DNA from: Phragmites australis
Taxonomy: Eukaryota > Streptophyta > Magnoliopsida > Poales > Poaceae
Length of the DNA stretch: 64,000 nt
NCBI RefSeq assembly: GCF_958298935.1
Contig: NC_084925.1
Span: 13,327,001-13,391,000 of the forward strand
Reading direction: 5' to 3'
Positions 1 through 11,485 of the stretch are shown here, piece after piece. Every line of letters starts with the position of its first letter. The stretch's first letter is position 1. Position numbers and translations under genes: made by a program. A model generated the notes under the pieces. The model saw only the letters and a program-made list of their open reading frames with translations, did not search any database and was not told where the DNA came from.

Positions 1-1285
1 AAAGTTGGGCCGGTTTAGTAATTTTGGTGAAAGCTGAACGCTATTTGCTTGAACTTTGAAGCGATCAAAGTAGAACACTTTGAGTTGTGAAAAGTCACGC
101 TTTAGCACCAAATTTTATTCCTGATAATGTTATGTTTGCTGCCTCATTTTACCAAACCAATGTTAAGCAGGTTTGCTTCCCTTTTTTTTCTTTACCTCCA
201 GCCATCAGCTGGTTCTAGTTATAGTTTTTTTTACCAATATAATGGTGGGCGCTCAGGCGTTACCAACAGAAATGGCCACATACGTAAATAATCCAAAGAT
301 TTTTTTTACACTGAAATGACCTCCAGTAAGGAACAAGACCGTTTCCGCGGAAGTCTTGTTTCTCTTCCTTTTATTCCTTTTTGAAAACCAGGGAAACCAT
401 GTCACCTCATGCCTAAAAAACTTTGGGAATGCGTGCCAGAGTAGAAGACACAAAGGGCACTTCTAGGGTTTGTTACTGCTCTAATTTTAAGGTTCATATT
501 GATTCTAAAGTTTGTATGATAAGATGAAGTTATATAATTTTTTTTATTTTTAATTTAAAATAAAAACTAAATGGTTTAACTAAATATTCTCAATCGTCAC
601 AACTTTAGTTCTAAGATTTTTTAGAGTTAAATTTAATTAGCTTAAAAAACTTTAGATCTAAAGCTATGCTAAACGAGACCTTTATCGAACTATGAGAAAT
701 TCATTATACAATGCAAAACCAAGCAAACGTTGCGCTTCTCAAAACTAGTCAGCTTTACCGTTTCCAATGTATTGCCTCCATTCTTTCTAACTTGTTGTTC
801 ACATAAGATTTATATTTGTCTCAAAGAAATGCTACAACTCCCAAAAAGAATTACACCGTTAAATTGTAATGAATTTTTTTAGATGTAGATTTAGAAAACA
901 AATAAGGTAGATAAATGTGTGCATTGAGATCGGCTAATGTCTTCGACAAATAAAATAGAATGGAGGGGCAATAGGAAATCCCATCCCACCCAGCTGAACT
1001 CTACATTATTGTCACTTGTGAAGTTGCTAAATGCTGTATAAACCCACAAGCAAACTGCAAAACAGAAAACAACACATGAAATAACTATAGGCACAGGTCT
1101 CAACGAAGGTACACAGAACACAACTGAGATTTTTGACTGGACTGGGATCTTCCTTGTTATATTCACAAACTATTCATGAGAAATGTGAAGGTTTCGAACA
1201 ACCCAAGCTCAATTTTGGAGTATAGACTGCTAAAAATATTTACAACTGGATGCAAACGAAAAACTACATCCGTAATTAAAACTTT
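1..1285. other. AT-rich intergenic DNA, no gene seen
   Basis: AT-rich sequence with homopolymer runs. The few open frames are short and resemble no protein family I recognise. The part next to the PI4K-gamma relic could be its former 3' untranslated region, but nothing in the sequence proves it. Confidence 0.5.
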
Positions 1286-2242
1286 CTAACTTGACAGCAT
1301 GCTATCAAGGTGACTGTCCATGATCTTGATAAGGTCTCTAAGAACTTCTAGCTGGTTTCTGGAAGGACACCATCCTCTGCTTCCCCAATGAGGGCCTCAA
1401 TTTCAGATTCTAGCTTCACAGTTTCCCTGCACATGATGCTGCCAATGTCGTAAGGAGTGAGGCCTCTCTATGCGCCCTTCTTCAGAAGCATAGTACTAAC
1501 ACGCAGAACACGAGCACACTGAGACAACTCCCACCCATGGAACTTGAGGATGGCACTGTCTTTTTCACCGTCGAGTGATCTGATGTATGCTACAGCTTCG
1601 GCACTGAAGGGCTCGCGGGCTTGGCGCCAATAGAGCCGCTCAAAGGTACAATCTTCAAACTATGTTGGATAAAGGCAGTAGAACTTTCTTTAATCCGATA
1701 AAAATGTATTGTTTTAAGTAAGCCAAGTTAACATAAAAAAGAACTAGGACGTCAACAATGCTCAGCTAACAATTTTTTTAACTGAGACTAAAATTAGGAA
1801 AGAATGAACAACAGAATCACAGTCGTCAGGGGTGGTATGCATATGAAAAAAAAAAGTACTACAGGCAGGCTAGATATTAGGATAGTAATCAAATGACGTC
1901 TAACAGGAAAGAAACATCCAGCACATAGGTAAATGAGTTGCAGATTAACAAATGAAACTGTTGTCTATACAGCTTGCTATGCTGAACAGGAGGAGAGCAG
2001 AGTATGGTTTGGTAATTCGAGCCAGAATAGCAAAACACATAAGATCAATGATCACCTACCTCCTCTGGGAAGCATTATCCATGATCAATTGGAACCAGCT
2101 CAGGTGATCTCCATCTTGGCACACTAGGATGTTCCCTGCAATTCGATCAACATTGGCTAACCTGATATCCACCAGGCAATTTTGTGAACCTCCTTGAAAA
2201 GCTTGAGAATCCACATCCTCACAGCTTCTATTATTCTTCACA
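1286..2242 (-). pseudogene. Broken phosphatidylinositol 4-kinase gamma-like gene, 3' part
   Basis: Reading the minus strand, an upstream exon (about 2242-2060) keeps DIRLAN.DR.AGNIL, the kinase catalytic-loop region of plant PI4K-gamma (ubiquitin-domain kinases), then the ELVPIDHG segment. A GT donor follows at 2059. A second exon starts after an AG at 1660 and reads FEDCTFERLYWRQARE, FHGWEL, ARVLRVSTMLLKKGA and GLTPYDIGSIMCRET, the conserved C-terminus of the family, ending in a stop at 1286-1288. It is dead: frameshifts lie around the catalytic loop, a stop replaces the residue after IDHG, TAG interrupts the segment after LLKKGA, and there is a small frameshift near the end. The N-terminal half is missing because integrase sequence starts at about 2243. 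The family phosphorylates phosphoinositides or proteins; this copy should do neither. The family call rests on motif memory, without a search. Confidence 0.72.
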
Positions 2243-3106
2243 AGTTTTGGCAAAAGCTACATGAGTCTATGGATACAAAGTTGAACTCCAATTTCGCCTA
2301 CCACCCTCAAACCGATGGTCAAACTGAGAAAGTCAATCAGATATTGGAGGATATGTTACGAGCTTGTGCTCTAAGGTACGGTAAAAATTAGGATAAGAGT
2401 CTGTCGCAGAGTTCTCATACAACAATAGTTATCAGGCCAGTCTTCAAATGTCTCCGTTTGAAGCACTGTATGGAAAAAAAGTGCAAAACACCGCTATTCT
2501 GGAATGAGACCGGGGAAAGTCAAGTCTTTGGCCCAGAGGTTCTATGAAATGTAGAGAAGCAAGTTCAGATAATTCGGGAGAATCTAAGGATTGAACAATC
2601 AAGGCAGAAAAGTTACGCTGATAACAGACGAAGAGAATTGGTTTTTGAAATTAGAGATTTTGTTTATCTCAAAGTTTCACCACTCAAAGGTCTTCGAAGA
2701 TTCAAAGTCAAAGGGAAGTTGTCACCAAGATTACCTTTCAAAATAATAGAGAAAAGAGGGGAAGTAGCTTATCAGCTAGAGTTACCACCTTAGATAGTAG
2801 ATGTGCATGATGTCTTTCACATGTCTCAGTTGAAGAAGTGTCTTCGAGTGACTGAGAACAGTTGTCAATGGAAGAGCTAGATGTTTAGGAAGATCTCTCC
2901 TATACAGAGTATACTGTAAAGATTCTTGAGAGATTAGAAAGAGTGACTAAAACCAAAATAATACCAATGTGTAAAGTGCAATGGAGTCACCACTCGGAAG
3001 ATGAGGCGACATGTGAAAGAGAAGAAGACCTGAAGACCGAGTTTCCTCATCTTTTCTCCAATCTGTCCGAATCTCAAAGGCGAGATTCATTTCAAGGGGC
3101 TAGGTT
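2243..3106 (+). pseudogene. Tekay-like integrase C-terminus and chromodomain fragment
   Basis: The plus strand starts inside the integrase core (FWQKLHESMDTKL, then [21 protein letters not shown] near 2305-2370). It continues through the C-terminal integrase region (SYADNRRRELVFE, FVYLKVSPLKGLRRFK, VDVHDVFHMSQLKKCL) to a chromodomain-like end (CKVQWSHHSEDEATCEREEDL, about 2970-3030). Several frameshifts and stops break it. The order integrase core, GPY/F-like part, chromodomain is that of Tekay/Del chromoviruses. A purine-rich stretch and the LTR follow directly, so this is the true 3' end of an internal region. Its 5' side is lost at the junction with the PI4K relic. Confidence 0.8.
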
Positions 3107-6067
3107 TGTAACACCCTAAATTTCCACTTTTGTAATTTCTTAAAATTTGCTAGAGTTTAAAATTGAGTTTAAATATTTGAAAAAGGCAAAACCCTATTTT
3201 ATAAAAAGAAAAACTAATTTGACATAGGATATACTTGAATATTGTGCATCCATTCCTTAGGCATGTAGGGCTTTTCTTTGTGTGGTATAGTCTTTGTTTG
3301 AGTGAATTTGATTCAAATTTCAACTTCAAATGAATTTAGAAAATCAAATTAAAAAGGGAAAGACTAAACCTTACCTGGGCCGCCTCCTCTTCTTTCTGGC
3401 CCACCTCCAGCGCCAGCCCGCTCTTTCCCCTTTCCCTGGGCCGCGCCGCGCGCCTACGCTCCGTCGAAGACGCCTACACCAAAGCTGTCACCGCCCGAGC
3501 TGCTGCCAGTGGGACCCCCGCATCGGATTCATCGTCTCTAGTCCGGTCTCTCGCCGCCGAGTCCGAGTCCGAGTCCGAGTCGAGTACGCCGCCGCCCCTG
3601 AGAGACCCGAGCTGCCTATATATGTAGCCCCACCCCTCCTCGGTTTTTCCCCAAGCCAATTCGCCGAGTTCCATCGTATCTCGCTGAAACCCAAGCTCCC
3701 CGCCGCCATTAACGCCACCGCTCGATTGCCCTCGCCGCTACGCCGTTCCAGTGCCACTTTGCCTCCATCTAGCCGCCTCCGAGCAACACAGCCGCCCACC
3801 GGAGCTCAAGCCGCCATCACCCTCGCTGATTGGTCGCCAGAGCCGCCGCCCATCGAGCTCCAGAGCCACTCCGCTGTTTCTGCAGTCGCCGATGCCCTTC
3901 CCGAGTCAATCTATCCCCAGTAAGCCCCACACTGAGTTCCTGTAAGCTTGCAACCGTGTTCCACCGCTCACCGAAGTTCCTAGGTCACCGGAGCGTCGTC
4001 CGGCATGTTCTTCAGTCGTCCACAGCCGTGAGCCCCTCGGTCGCCGCCGAGAACCTCCCCCTCCGACCGTCGATCTCCTTTGAGCCGTCGGATCCAAAGC
4101 CAGCGGTCCATATTAGAACATCCCGTACCCCTTCAGCACCCAATCAAACATCCCCATGTGTCATATGCTTAAACCCAGTCAGTCGCCTTTGCCACGTCAC
4201 CATGCCACCTCAGCTGCCACCTCAATCTTCTTGCCTATGTGTCAAGTCAGTCAGCAGCCACGTATTAAAAGAGATTTTTCAATCTAAAAATAATTCCAGA
4301 TAATTCCTTTAATTGGTAACCGTCTAGCCCCTGAACTGTTCTATAATTACAAAAAGAACTCTATCTTTTTACACTTAGGTCCCTAAACTTTTCTAAAATT
4401 GTATATAGGTCCTTATATTTTTACAAAAAGGTCCCTAAACTTTCTGTTAATTACAATTAAGTCCTTTTCTTAATTAAAATAAACCCTAAACTTGTTTTTA
4501 GCATATCTTTTTCGTCGTAGCCCCGTTTTAAACGATTTTTGTACCGTTAGATTCGTTTTTCAGTACTCTTTCTTTCTAGATAGGTTTATCTTGTTGTTCT
4601 TTTATTTTGTTCTCTGTTCTTAGTGTATCTTGTTTGTATGTTTGCTAGTTATTGTACGATTAGTCGACAACGCCCCGGATCAATTTAGGAACATCAAGAC
4701 CAGGAGCAAGAATACACTGTGCAGCAGCAAGGAGAAGGCAAGTGTCCTTGATCATATTGAACCTATGTTTTTAAATGTTTTATTTTTTACAAAATTGCAT
4801 GCAGTGTCAATATAATGGTAGTCACCTATGTTAGGATTTTTCCTTATCATCCCTTGGAACCTAGATGGTTTACGGTTAGGTATTCTTGTTGGGTAGATTG
4901 CTTAGCCATGCTTTTTGGGATACTAGAAAGTGTCATAATCTTGACTAATGAACATATGCAACAATAGTGATTAATTTGTTAATGGTATAGCGACATGGAA
5001 TCTTAGGCCTTGAGCAAAGTGGTTTTGATAGTTGTCATAGTTATGATGTTGGTTTAGTGTTTGCTCAAGTAACCTAAGTAAGGATCGGTTCGTGGAGCGA
5101 CAACCTAAGAAGTAACGTACCAACCACGAGGCTGGTATAGGTAAGGTGTGACATACTAATTAGAGTCTATCCAGTGTGTGTTGTGTTAGCACAGAAGGGG
5201 GCTTCTGGGTAGGAGTTTAGCTTGCGTAAATCCTGGCGATGAAATCTAGTGGGCAGACACATACTGGATTAGTCTCTGGTTAGTGGCAGATGTCATTCAG
5301 TGATTCTTGGTGGCACACTACTGGCGTGTGTTAAGTGTTTCGCGAACACGGCAACATAGAATTCACTGACTCGTGGGGAAAGGTGGACAACCTCTGCAGA
5401 GTGTAAAACTATTATAACAGCCGTGCTCATGGTTATAAGAGACTTGGATCCTCACATGATTAGTGGGTTGTGGTTATGGTTCTGGTACAGGGAGTACTAG
5501 GTGGTTGTGGTTTTGGTTATAGTACAGGGAGTATTAGATGGTTATGGTATGCAAGGTGGGGAGCCTTGTATGCTGGGTGATGAACTATTTGGGTTACATT
5601 TACATAATAATTGTTTATTGCTATTGAGTTGAAATATGTTTTCCTTACTCGCGTTTAAGCAAATACACTATGTGTTAGCCTATTCTTGGTATAAGCCTGC
5701 ATATCATTACTTTCCCACACTTGTTGAGTACTCTATGTGCTCACCTTTGCTATCTCTTACAAATCATATGCTGCCCAAAGGAAGACTTTGGAGATTTCCA
5801 AGATGACGACCTGGCGTTCTAGGAGCGTATCTTCCGGTCGATGCTTGTGGAGTGCTTGGTCGCCGATGCTTTCACCCCGCTGCCATCGTTTAGATGCTGT
5901 CATTTAGCTTTTGAAGTTGTTTAGGTGAAGTCTTTATTGTAAGAAGTGAACGATTATAAGTTAAAGTATTGCTTTTGTTACTTCACCTATGACGTCCTTA
6001 TGTGTGTTAAACTTCCTGGGCACACATAAGCCGCACTTAGTTTTATCCGTTAAAACCTGGTGCGACA
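3107..6067 (+). repeat. Complete 2.96-kb LTR of a Tekay-like Ty3/gypsy element
   Basis: The LTR starts TGTAACACCC straight after the polypurine-like ttcaaggggctagg and ends TGCGACA at 6067, just before a tRNA-Met type primer binding site, so both ends are well placed. It has an AT-rich U3, a TATA motif near 3614, a very GC-rich leader (3380-4100) and AT-rich text rich in 'ccctaaact' phrases. The 3' 1.5 kb (from about 4700) is repeated with high similarity at 42.7-44.17 kb, and its last 200 bases at 10.03-10.24 kb. The 197-codon open frame at 3330-3923 lies in the GC-rich leader and looks like chance. Near 5467-5545 it holds two copies of a 37-bp unit that is present four times in the LTR at 40-44 kb. 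Confidence 0.85.
3614..3625 (+). promoter_or_regulatory. Putative TATA box of the Tekay-like LTR
   Basis: The motif ctatatatgtag lies about 500 bases inside the LTR, just after AT-rich U3 and within the rise to GC-rich leader. A similar layout (ctatatatat near 41223 followed by GC-rich leader) occurs in the related LTR at 40.1-44.2 kb. Confidence 0.45.
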
Positions 6068-6071
6068 AAGG

Positions 6072-6084
6072 TGGTATCAGTGCC
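6072..6084 (+). other. Primer binding site, initiator tRNA-Met type
   Basis: tggtatcagtgcc lies four bases after the LTR end and matches the 3' end complement of plant initiator tRNA-Met at all but one position. This is the usual primer for Tekay-clade elements and fixes the plus orientation of the element. Confidence 0.85.
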
Positions 6085-6236
6085 ATACTGACTGTAGGAT
6101 CGCAAGTCTAGATAGAATGGTTGTCCTAAGGATTTTCCTAGTACATCTAAACCCATTAGAGCCTTTCCATTAGTTCTCATACTTGTCTCTTGCTATCCAT
6201 AAGTTTATTTCTTATATCCCATCTCTTCCTTTTTAG

Positions 6237-7022
6237 ATGGTTCGTCAACTACTTACTGCCCGCAAGTCAACCGGAGGACGTCCACCCATTCTTCAACGTG
6301 TTCCAACTGAAGAGGAGATTGATGACCCCACTTTCCGGAGTATGGACCCCGTTCCCGACGTCTATGAAAGTGATGGTCTTCATGCTGGACACCTTCCTCG
6401 CTTACTGTGGGGGATACTTTCTGAACTTGGACATACACAGAAGCCAGTCTACAGGGGAGTTAAGAAACAACACTCTGGATATGTAGAATGGAAGTTGAAG
6501 TCACTATGTATGATTACGAGCAAATCCAAGATGAAGGTTTGGAGGTTCGTCGAGTGGTGGGCATTCACTTAGCAATGGTCCCAAGAGCAACTTTCACCGC
6601 CGGTGTTCGAGATGCAGCTCATCAAGCCATATCCCGTGTTCGAGATCAATATAACAGCAAGATGGACAACTCTCCTTATACATACTATTCCCGGAGAACT
6701 CGTGGAAGTAATGAACCGTTCGTGAAGAGTCCCTTTGGAGAAAACCCCAAGCTATGTGAACAAGTTTCCCTCACTATGGCCTTGGAAGATGAACTGCACT
6801 TTATGGGAGTTGGGAGAAGTTTGCCAATGCCTTGCCTTCGTCTCCACATTTCTTGAGGACGAACATGATGCCAACCAAAAAGGATCTGAAGATGACGAAG
6901 AAGACTTGTCTATCCCCTCACCCCCGTGCAAGAGGATCTGCCTCAACACCCCCGCCATATTTGAAGATGGATTAGTTGATTCCTCCCCCTCAGGGTCCCG
7001 TACTAGAGAGGAGTCCCAATAG
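6237..7022 (+). pseudogene. Extra ORF between primer binding site and gag
   Basis: Three overlapping frames follow one another: 6237-6480 (from MVRQLLTARKS), 6488-6800 (MEVEVTMYDYEQIQD, then RATFTAGVRDAAHQAISRVRD) and 6800-7022 (an acidic tail with DEEDLSIPSPPCKR, ending REESQ). They look like one protein of about 260 residues interrupted by two frameshifts. It lies upstream of gag and has no gag, protease or RT motif. I recall similar leader-encoded proteins of unknown function annotated in grass gypsy elements, with the pattern 'EVKV.MY..., TF.DG...AAR.AL..LR'. I do not assign a function. Confidence 0.5.
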
Positions 7023-7295
7023 TATGGTCTTTTTATAGATAGTCTTAGCGTTGTTAGAGTCGAGCGTCGATGTAATCGTTAAAGATGATAATATTGTTAG
7101 TGTGAGCTTTATTATGGTGCTAAGTGTGTAAGTTGGATCTTTTATTTGAGTGCCAATGTGAGCTGTGGAATGCTTTGGCACCTTGTCCATAGATGCATTT
7201 TTATTTCTATATAATATACTATAGATGGGTTTCCTTAGTTAAATTATTTCCAGACTTGCTTACCTACTCCTGTTCCCCTTTCCAACCCTAATCAG

Positions 7296-8280
7296 ATGGT
7301 TAGCACAAGGAGGAGTATTAATACCCAAGAAGAGAACAACAATAACCAGAATCCACCCTCGCCCCCTCCAATGACCTTGGAACAACAAATGGCTATGCAA
7401 ACTCAGATCTTGCAAGCTCTAGCCCAAACCATGGTGCAGATGCAGCAGCAGCAACCAAATCATGTTCCTCAACCGCGTCAACCATCAAGACTTGGAGAAT
7501 TCAAAAGAACTCAACCCCTAGTCTTTAGCCATGCAGTGGAACCTATGGATGCAGACGATTGGTTGAAGGATATAGAAAGGAAGCTACAAGTTGCTCAGTG
7601 CAATGATAGAGAGATGGTTCTCTATGCCTCACATCAACTCACTGGTCAAGCCCTATACTGGTGGGAAACATACTGTGCTGCACATGAAAATCTAGTAGCT
7701 ATCACTTGGATGGCGTTTAAATCCAGTTTCCGTACTCATCACCTGTCGTCAGGAGATGTCCGTCTGAAGAAGAAGGAGTTCATGAGCCTAAAGCAAGGAC
7801 CAATGACTGTAAGGGAGTACGTGACCAAGTTTACTTAGCTATCTAGGTATGCTCCTAATGAAGTGGATACAAATGAGAAGAAGCAGGAACGTTTTCTGGA
7901 AGGTCTGAATGATGCCATAGAATATGCTCTACCTCCACAAGAGTTTCCCAATTTCCAAGCAATGGTAAACAAAGCTTTGATGGTTGAACACAAGCGCCGT
8001 CAGCTGGATGAGAAGAAGAGGAAGATGTCTTTCCAAGGACAAGGAAGCAACACACATTCCCGTGGGGCAACACAGATGTCTCCATAAGGCCCTATGTTCT
8101 GTTCCAACGTTCAGTACCGGACTCAATCGCAAATCCCTATTCAGCGCTCCAACTATCAGACACCCGATCAACTCCACCAGCTACTCCTCAAGTCAAGAAC
8201 AGCCCAGCTACTCCTGGCTCAAACAAAGGATGTTTCTACTGTGGTGAGGAAGGGCACTATGTGAGTAAATGCCTTAAGAG
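7296..8280 (+). pseudogene. Tekay-like gag with CCHC zinc knuckle, broken
   Basis: The start MVSTRRSINTQEENNNNQ opens a proline- and glutamine-rich N-terminus. The gag core follows, with DADDWLKDIERKLQVAQC, HQLTGQALYWWE and MTVREYVTKFT (residues 80-180). A TAG stop sits at 7836-7838 where the frame otherwise continues (LSRYAPNEVDTNEKKQERFLEGL). A frameshift follows before the knuckle CFYCGEEGHYVSKC at about 8229-8270, which keeps all four metal ligands. Gag proteins package element RNA into cytoplasmic particles. The internal stop and frameshift mean no full-length gag. Confidence 0.85.
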
Positions 8281-8379
8281 GGTGCAGGATCAGGCCAAAA
8301 CCCATAACACACCAAGGTCAACTCCAGCCCCAGCACAGTCATGCAGTGGGAGTCAGAACCTCGATCAGAACAACCGTGG

Positions 8380-8647
8380 ACAACAGAATTACGTTCATGG
8401 GAAAGTCAACCATGTCACAGCAGAGGAAGCTCGCGATGCTCAGGATGTGGTGTGCGGTATGTTCCTCGTTAACTCCCGACCTGCATCTGTTTTGTTTGAT
8501 TTTGGAGCTTCATATTCCTTTATAACTACTCAATATGTTGCAAAGCATGGTTTTTCTATGGTTATGATGAAGAATATTATGCTTATTAGCTCTCCTGGAG
8601 GAGGATTGAAGGCAAAGTATATATGCCTTAGGATAAGACTAAAATAA
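8380..8647 (+). pseudogene. Tekay-like aspartic protease, active site altered
   Basis: Same frame as the zinc knuckle. GKVNHVTAEEARDAQDVVCGMF leads to SVLFDFGASYSFIT; the catalytic triplet at about 8498-8506 reads D-F-G instead of the usual D-S-G. The frame continues through the SSPGGGLKAKYIC segment and stops at 8647, where a frameshift separates it from RT. The loss of Ser fits a single C-to-T change in its codon. Retropepsins cut Gag-Pol; this one would be impaired and is in any case cut off from RT. Confidence 0.75.
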
Positions 8648-10026
8648 GAGGGGTAGACTTCCCAGCGAATCTCATAGTCTTAGAAACTAAGGGCATATAT
8701 GTTATCCTTGGAATGGATTGGTTAGCCAAGTATGATGGAGTAATAGAGTGTGCCAGAAGGGCAGTTCGTCTAACAAATGGAGATGGAACCAAGGTCGAGT
8801 TCGTAGCTACCATACCAGCAATAGAGGATTGTTCTCTCAACCTACTGGAAGGAGCACCCATTGATCAGATCAAAGTGGTTTGCGAGTTTCCCGATGTTTT
8901 CCCTGATAAATTGCCAGGTATGCCACCAGATCGAGACATTGAATTTGTTATAGAATTGGTACCCGGTATGGCTTCTATAGCCAAAAGGCCATATAGAATG
9001 TCCGCTAATGACTTAGCTGAGTTAAAGAAACAAATTCAAGAACAATTAGATAAAGGTTTTATCAGACCAAGTGCGTCACCTTGGGGAGCCCCAGTTCTTT
9101 TCGTAGATAAGAAAGATGGTACCCGACGAATGTGTTAGATTATAGAGCACTCAATGACGTGACCATTAAGAACAAGTATCTGTTGCCCCGGATTGAGGAT
9201 TTGTTTGATCAGATAAGAGGAGCCCGAGTGTTCTCCAAGATTGATCTAAGGTCTGGATACTATCAATTAAAGATTCGACCGTCAGATGTGCCCAAGACTG
9301 CCTTTAGTAATCGATATGGATTATATGAGTATACCATCATATCCTTTGGATTGACCAATGCACCAGCCTATTTCATGAACCTTATGAACAAAGTATTTAT
9401 GGACTACTTGGATAAATTTGTGGTAGTATTTATTGATGACATTTTGGTATTCTCTAAGAGTGAGGAAGAACATGAAGAGCATTTGAGAATGGTGTTACAG
9501 ACACTCAGGGAGCATGAGTTGTATGCTAAGCTTAGTAAGTGTGATTTTTGGTTAGATCAAGTTGGCTTCCTCGGACATATTATAATGGCTGGAGGTGTAG
9601 CAGTAGATCCAAGTAAAGTAAAGGATGTGTTGAATTAGTTACCACCTACCAATGTGTCAGAGATCAGGAGTTTTCTTGGATTAGCAAGATACTATCGCCG
9701 CTTTATAGAAGGGTTCTCTAAGATAGCTCAACCTCTTACCTCCCTACTTCAGAAAACTTGGTTTTTAAGTGGAGCCCTGCTTGTCAAGCAAGTTTTGAAG
9801 AGTTGAAGAATAGATTGACTACAGCCCCAGTGCTAGTTCTACCAGACATTAGCAAGAATTTCGATATCTACTGTGATGTTTCGCGATAAGGACTTGGAAG
9901 TGTTCTCATGCAAGAAGGTCGAGTCGTGGCCTATGCGTCAAGACAGTTAAGGAAGCATGAGGAACACTACCCTACGCATGATCTGGAATTAGCAGCTGTG
10001 GTTCATCCATTGAAGATTTGCAAACA
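8648..10026 (+). pseudogene. Tekay-like reverse transcriptase and RNase H, truncated
   Basis: Pre-RT (MDWLAKYDGVIECARRAV, then FPDVFPDKLPGMPPDRD) and RT start run from 8713 to about 9131. There a one-base loss shifts the frame in the conserved MC.DYRALN region. RT continues 9132-9638 with [24 protein letters not shown] and the catalytic [11 protein letters not shown] (about 9429-9460). A stop at 9636-9638 and further frameshifts follow. RNase H is recognisable ([32 protein letters not shown], about 9900-10010). It stops at KICKHH, where normal family members run on into the rest of RNase H and integrase; instead LTR 3' sequence begins at about 10027. Confidence 0.85.
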
Positions 10027-10235
10027 TCACCGAAGCTTTCGCCCCGCTACCATCGTTTAGATACTGTCGTTTAGCTTTTGAAGTTGTTTAGGTGAAGTCT
10101 TTATTGTAAGAAGTGAACGATTATAAGTTAAAGTATTGCTTTTGTTACTTCACCTATGACGTCCTTATGTGTGTTAAACTTCCTGGGCACACATAATCCG
10201 CACTTGGTTTTGTCCGTTAAAACCGGGTGTGAAAA
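10027..10235 (+). repeat. Tekay-like LTR 3' end, truncated stub
   Basis: About 209 bases match the last part of the LTR at 3107-6067 (from about 5862), including 'gaagttgtttaggtgaagtc' and the end 'aaaaccgggtgtga'. It joins RNase H coding sequence directly, so integrase, chromodomain and most of the downstream LTR are deleted. Confidence 0.85.
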
Positions 10236-10499
10236 ATCACCTCCTCGAGAAACCACCACGCCTAATGACTCGGTAAGAGAGGTAACTCATAACAAGTTAG
10301 CCTCTTTACATTGGTCAATTCTTTGAGGATTTACTCGATAAGTCCATAATGATGATGAGTCATTGTGGGATAATTTTTTGCAGACAATGGCTTTCTTAAC
10401 TTCTTCAAACTCCCAAGTTATCCCTTGAACACAACCAGCCCTAGCTATTGGCATGATGAAGAAGAAAGTCACCATTAAGAGCTAGAAGTCGAACATTGT

Positions 10500-11485
10500 T
10501 TCGCGTATCCCAATCGCCAAAAGGTTTTGCTCGAACTATTATATTGTCTTGCAGCCTTCCTTTTCCTTTCTCACCCTATTAATTGCAGGTCGTTCTCCCA
10601 ACAGAAGCTAAAAGAACAGATGACAAGTGATCCAACCAACCAGCTAATTCTGTCTTCCCCAGTGACATTGCCTTCGCCTCCTCAAGTAGAGAAAACTCCC
10701 ACAAACACACTTGATACAAGCCTACAAACTAAGAGAGTTGAGACCCCAACTGATAATCCTTGGACATAAATAGAGAATCTCTTCAAGATTGCAGGTGTTA
10801 AGATTGCTGGCGCTAAGGCTCGGTACTCGGAGACCGACCATAGCAATTGCTAGAAGGAACTGACTGCCAGCTAAGAAAGAATTGACCGTAAGTCTGTCCC
10901 TAGATCACTAGCTTATGATTTGATTATCGGACAACTAATAATTATTGATTGTTGCTTGCTTTTTCAGTTCTCAAGTCCTTTGTTAGAAAAAAATGAGGCT
11001 ATCATCGATGAAGCAATGAAGACTATCAACAATAATTCCAAATATCAGGAAAAACTCATAGGCGACCTGAAGACAGCAAAAGTCGACCGAAAGGCCATGG
11101 CTGCCAACAAGACAGTATGGCTGCTAAACAGGACGCCATTACAAGTGCTCAAGATGCAATGGCTGCCAAGCGGGATGCCATTGTAGCCGCATGAGACGCT
11201 ATGGAAGCCGAGCGAGACACCGCGGTCATCACGCTCCAAAAGCTGAAGGATTAGACCTTAGACCGCATGAACCAGTCGACCTTTGTAAGCGCTGAGACAA
11301 TGCTTGGGCTCCTCAAAAGCTACAACCCCAACCTCGACATATCAGTTGTGATGTAGGGGTTTGATTGTTTAGAAGAGGTGGCAGCAAATTTCATCCAAAG
11401 CGTCAAGCCTCTGATCCCTGCCTTCGTCGAGTCCCTAGGGCTCAGCCTGCCTGATGAAGAAAGTGAGGGTAGTCTTTTTGGCTAA
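10500..11485 (+). pseudogene. Decayed coiled-coil ORF, possibly from a gypsy-type transposon
   Basis: No long intact frame. Pieces read QQKLKEQMTSDPTNQL (10590-10640), then an alpha-helical, charged stretch NEAIIDEAMKTINNNSKYQEKL (10990-11060) and RDAMEAERDTAV. After internal stops comes a C-terminal part, VAANFIQSVKPLIPAFVESLGLSLPDEESEGSLFG, ending at about 11485. A possible intron (gtaagt at 10887, acceptor before 10967) lies inside. The heptad-like composition resembles the coiled-coil 'putative gypsy type transposon' proteins of grass Tat-related elements. That is inference from general resemblance. Confidence 0.35.

Noticed and set aside
3330..3923. 197-codon open frame MNLENQIKKGK... 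in the plus LTR
   Set aside because: It lies in the GC-rich LTR leader, where all frames stay open. It is proline/arginine/serine-rich by composition and has no family motif.
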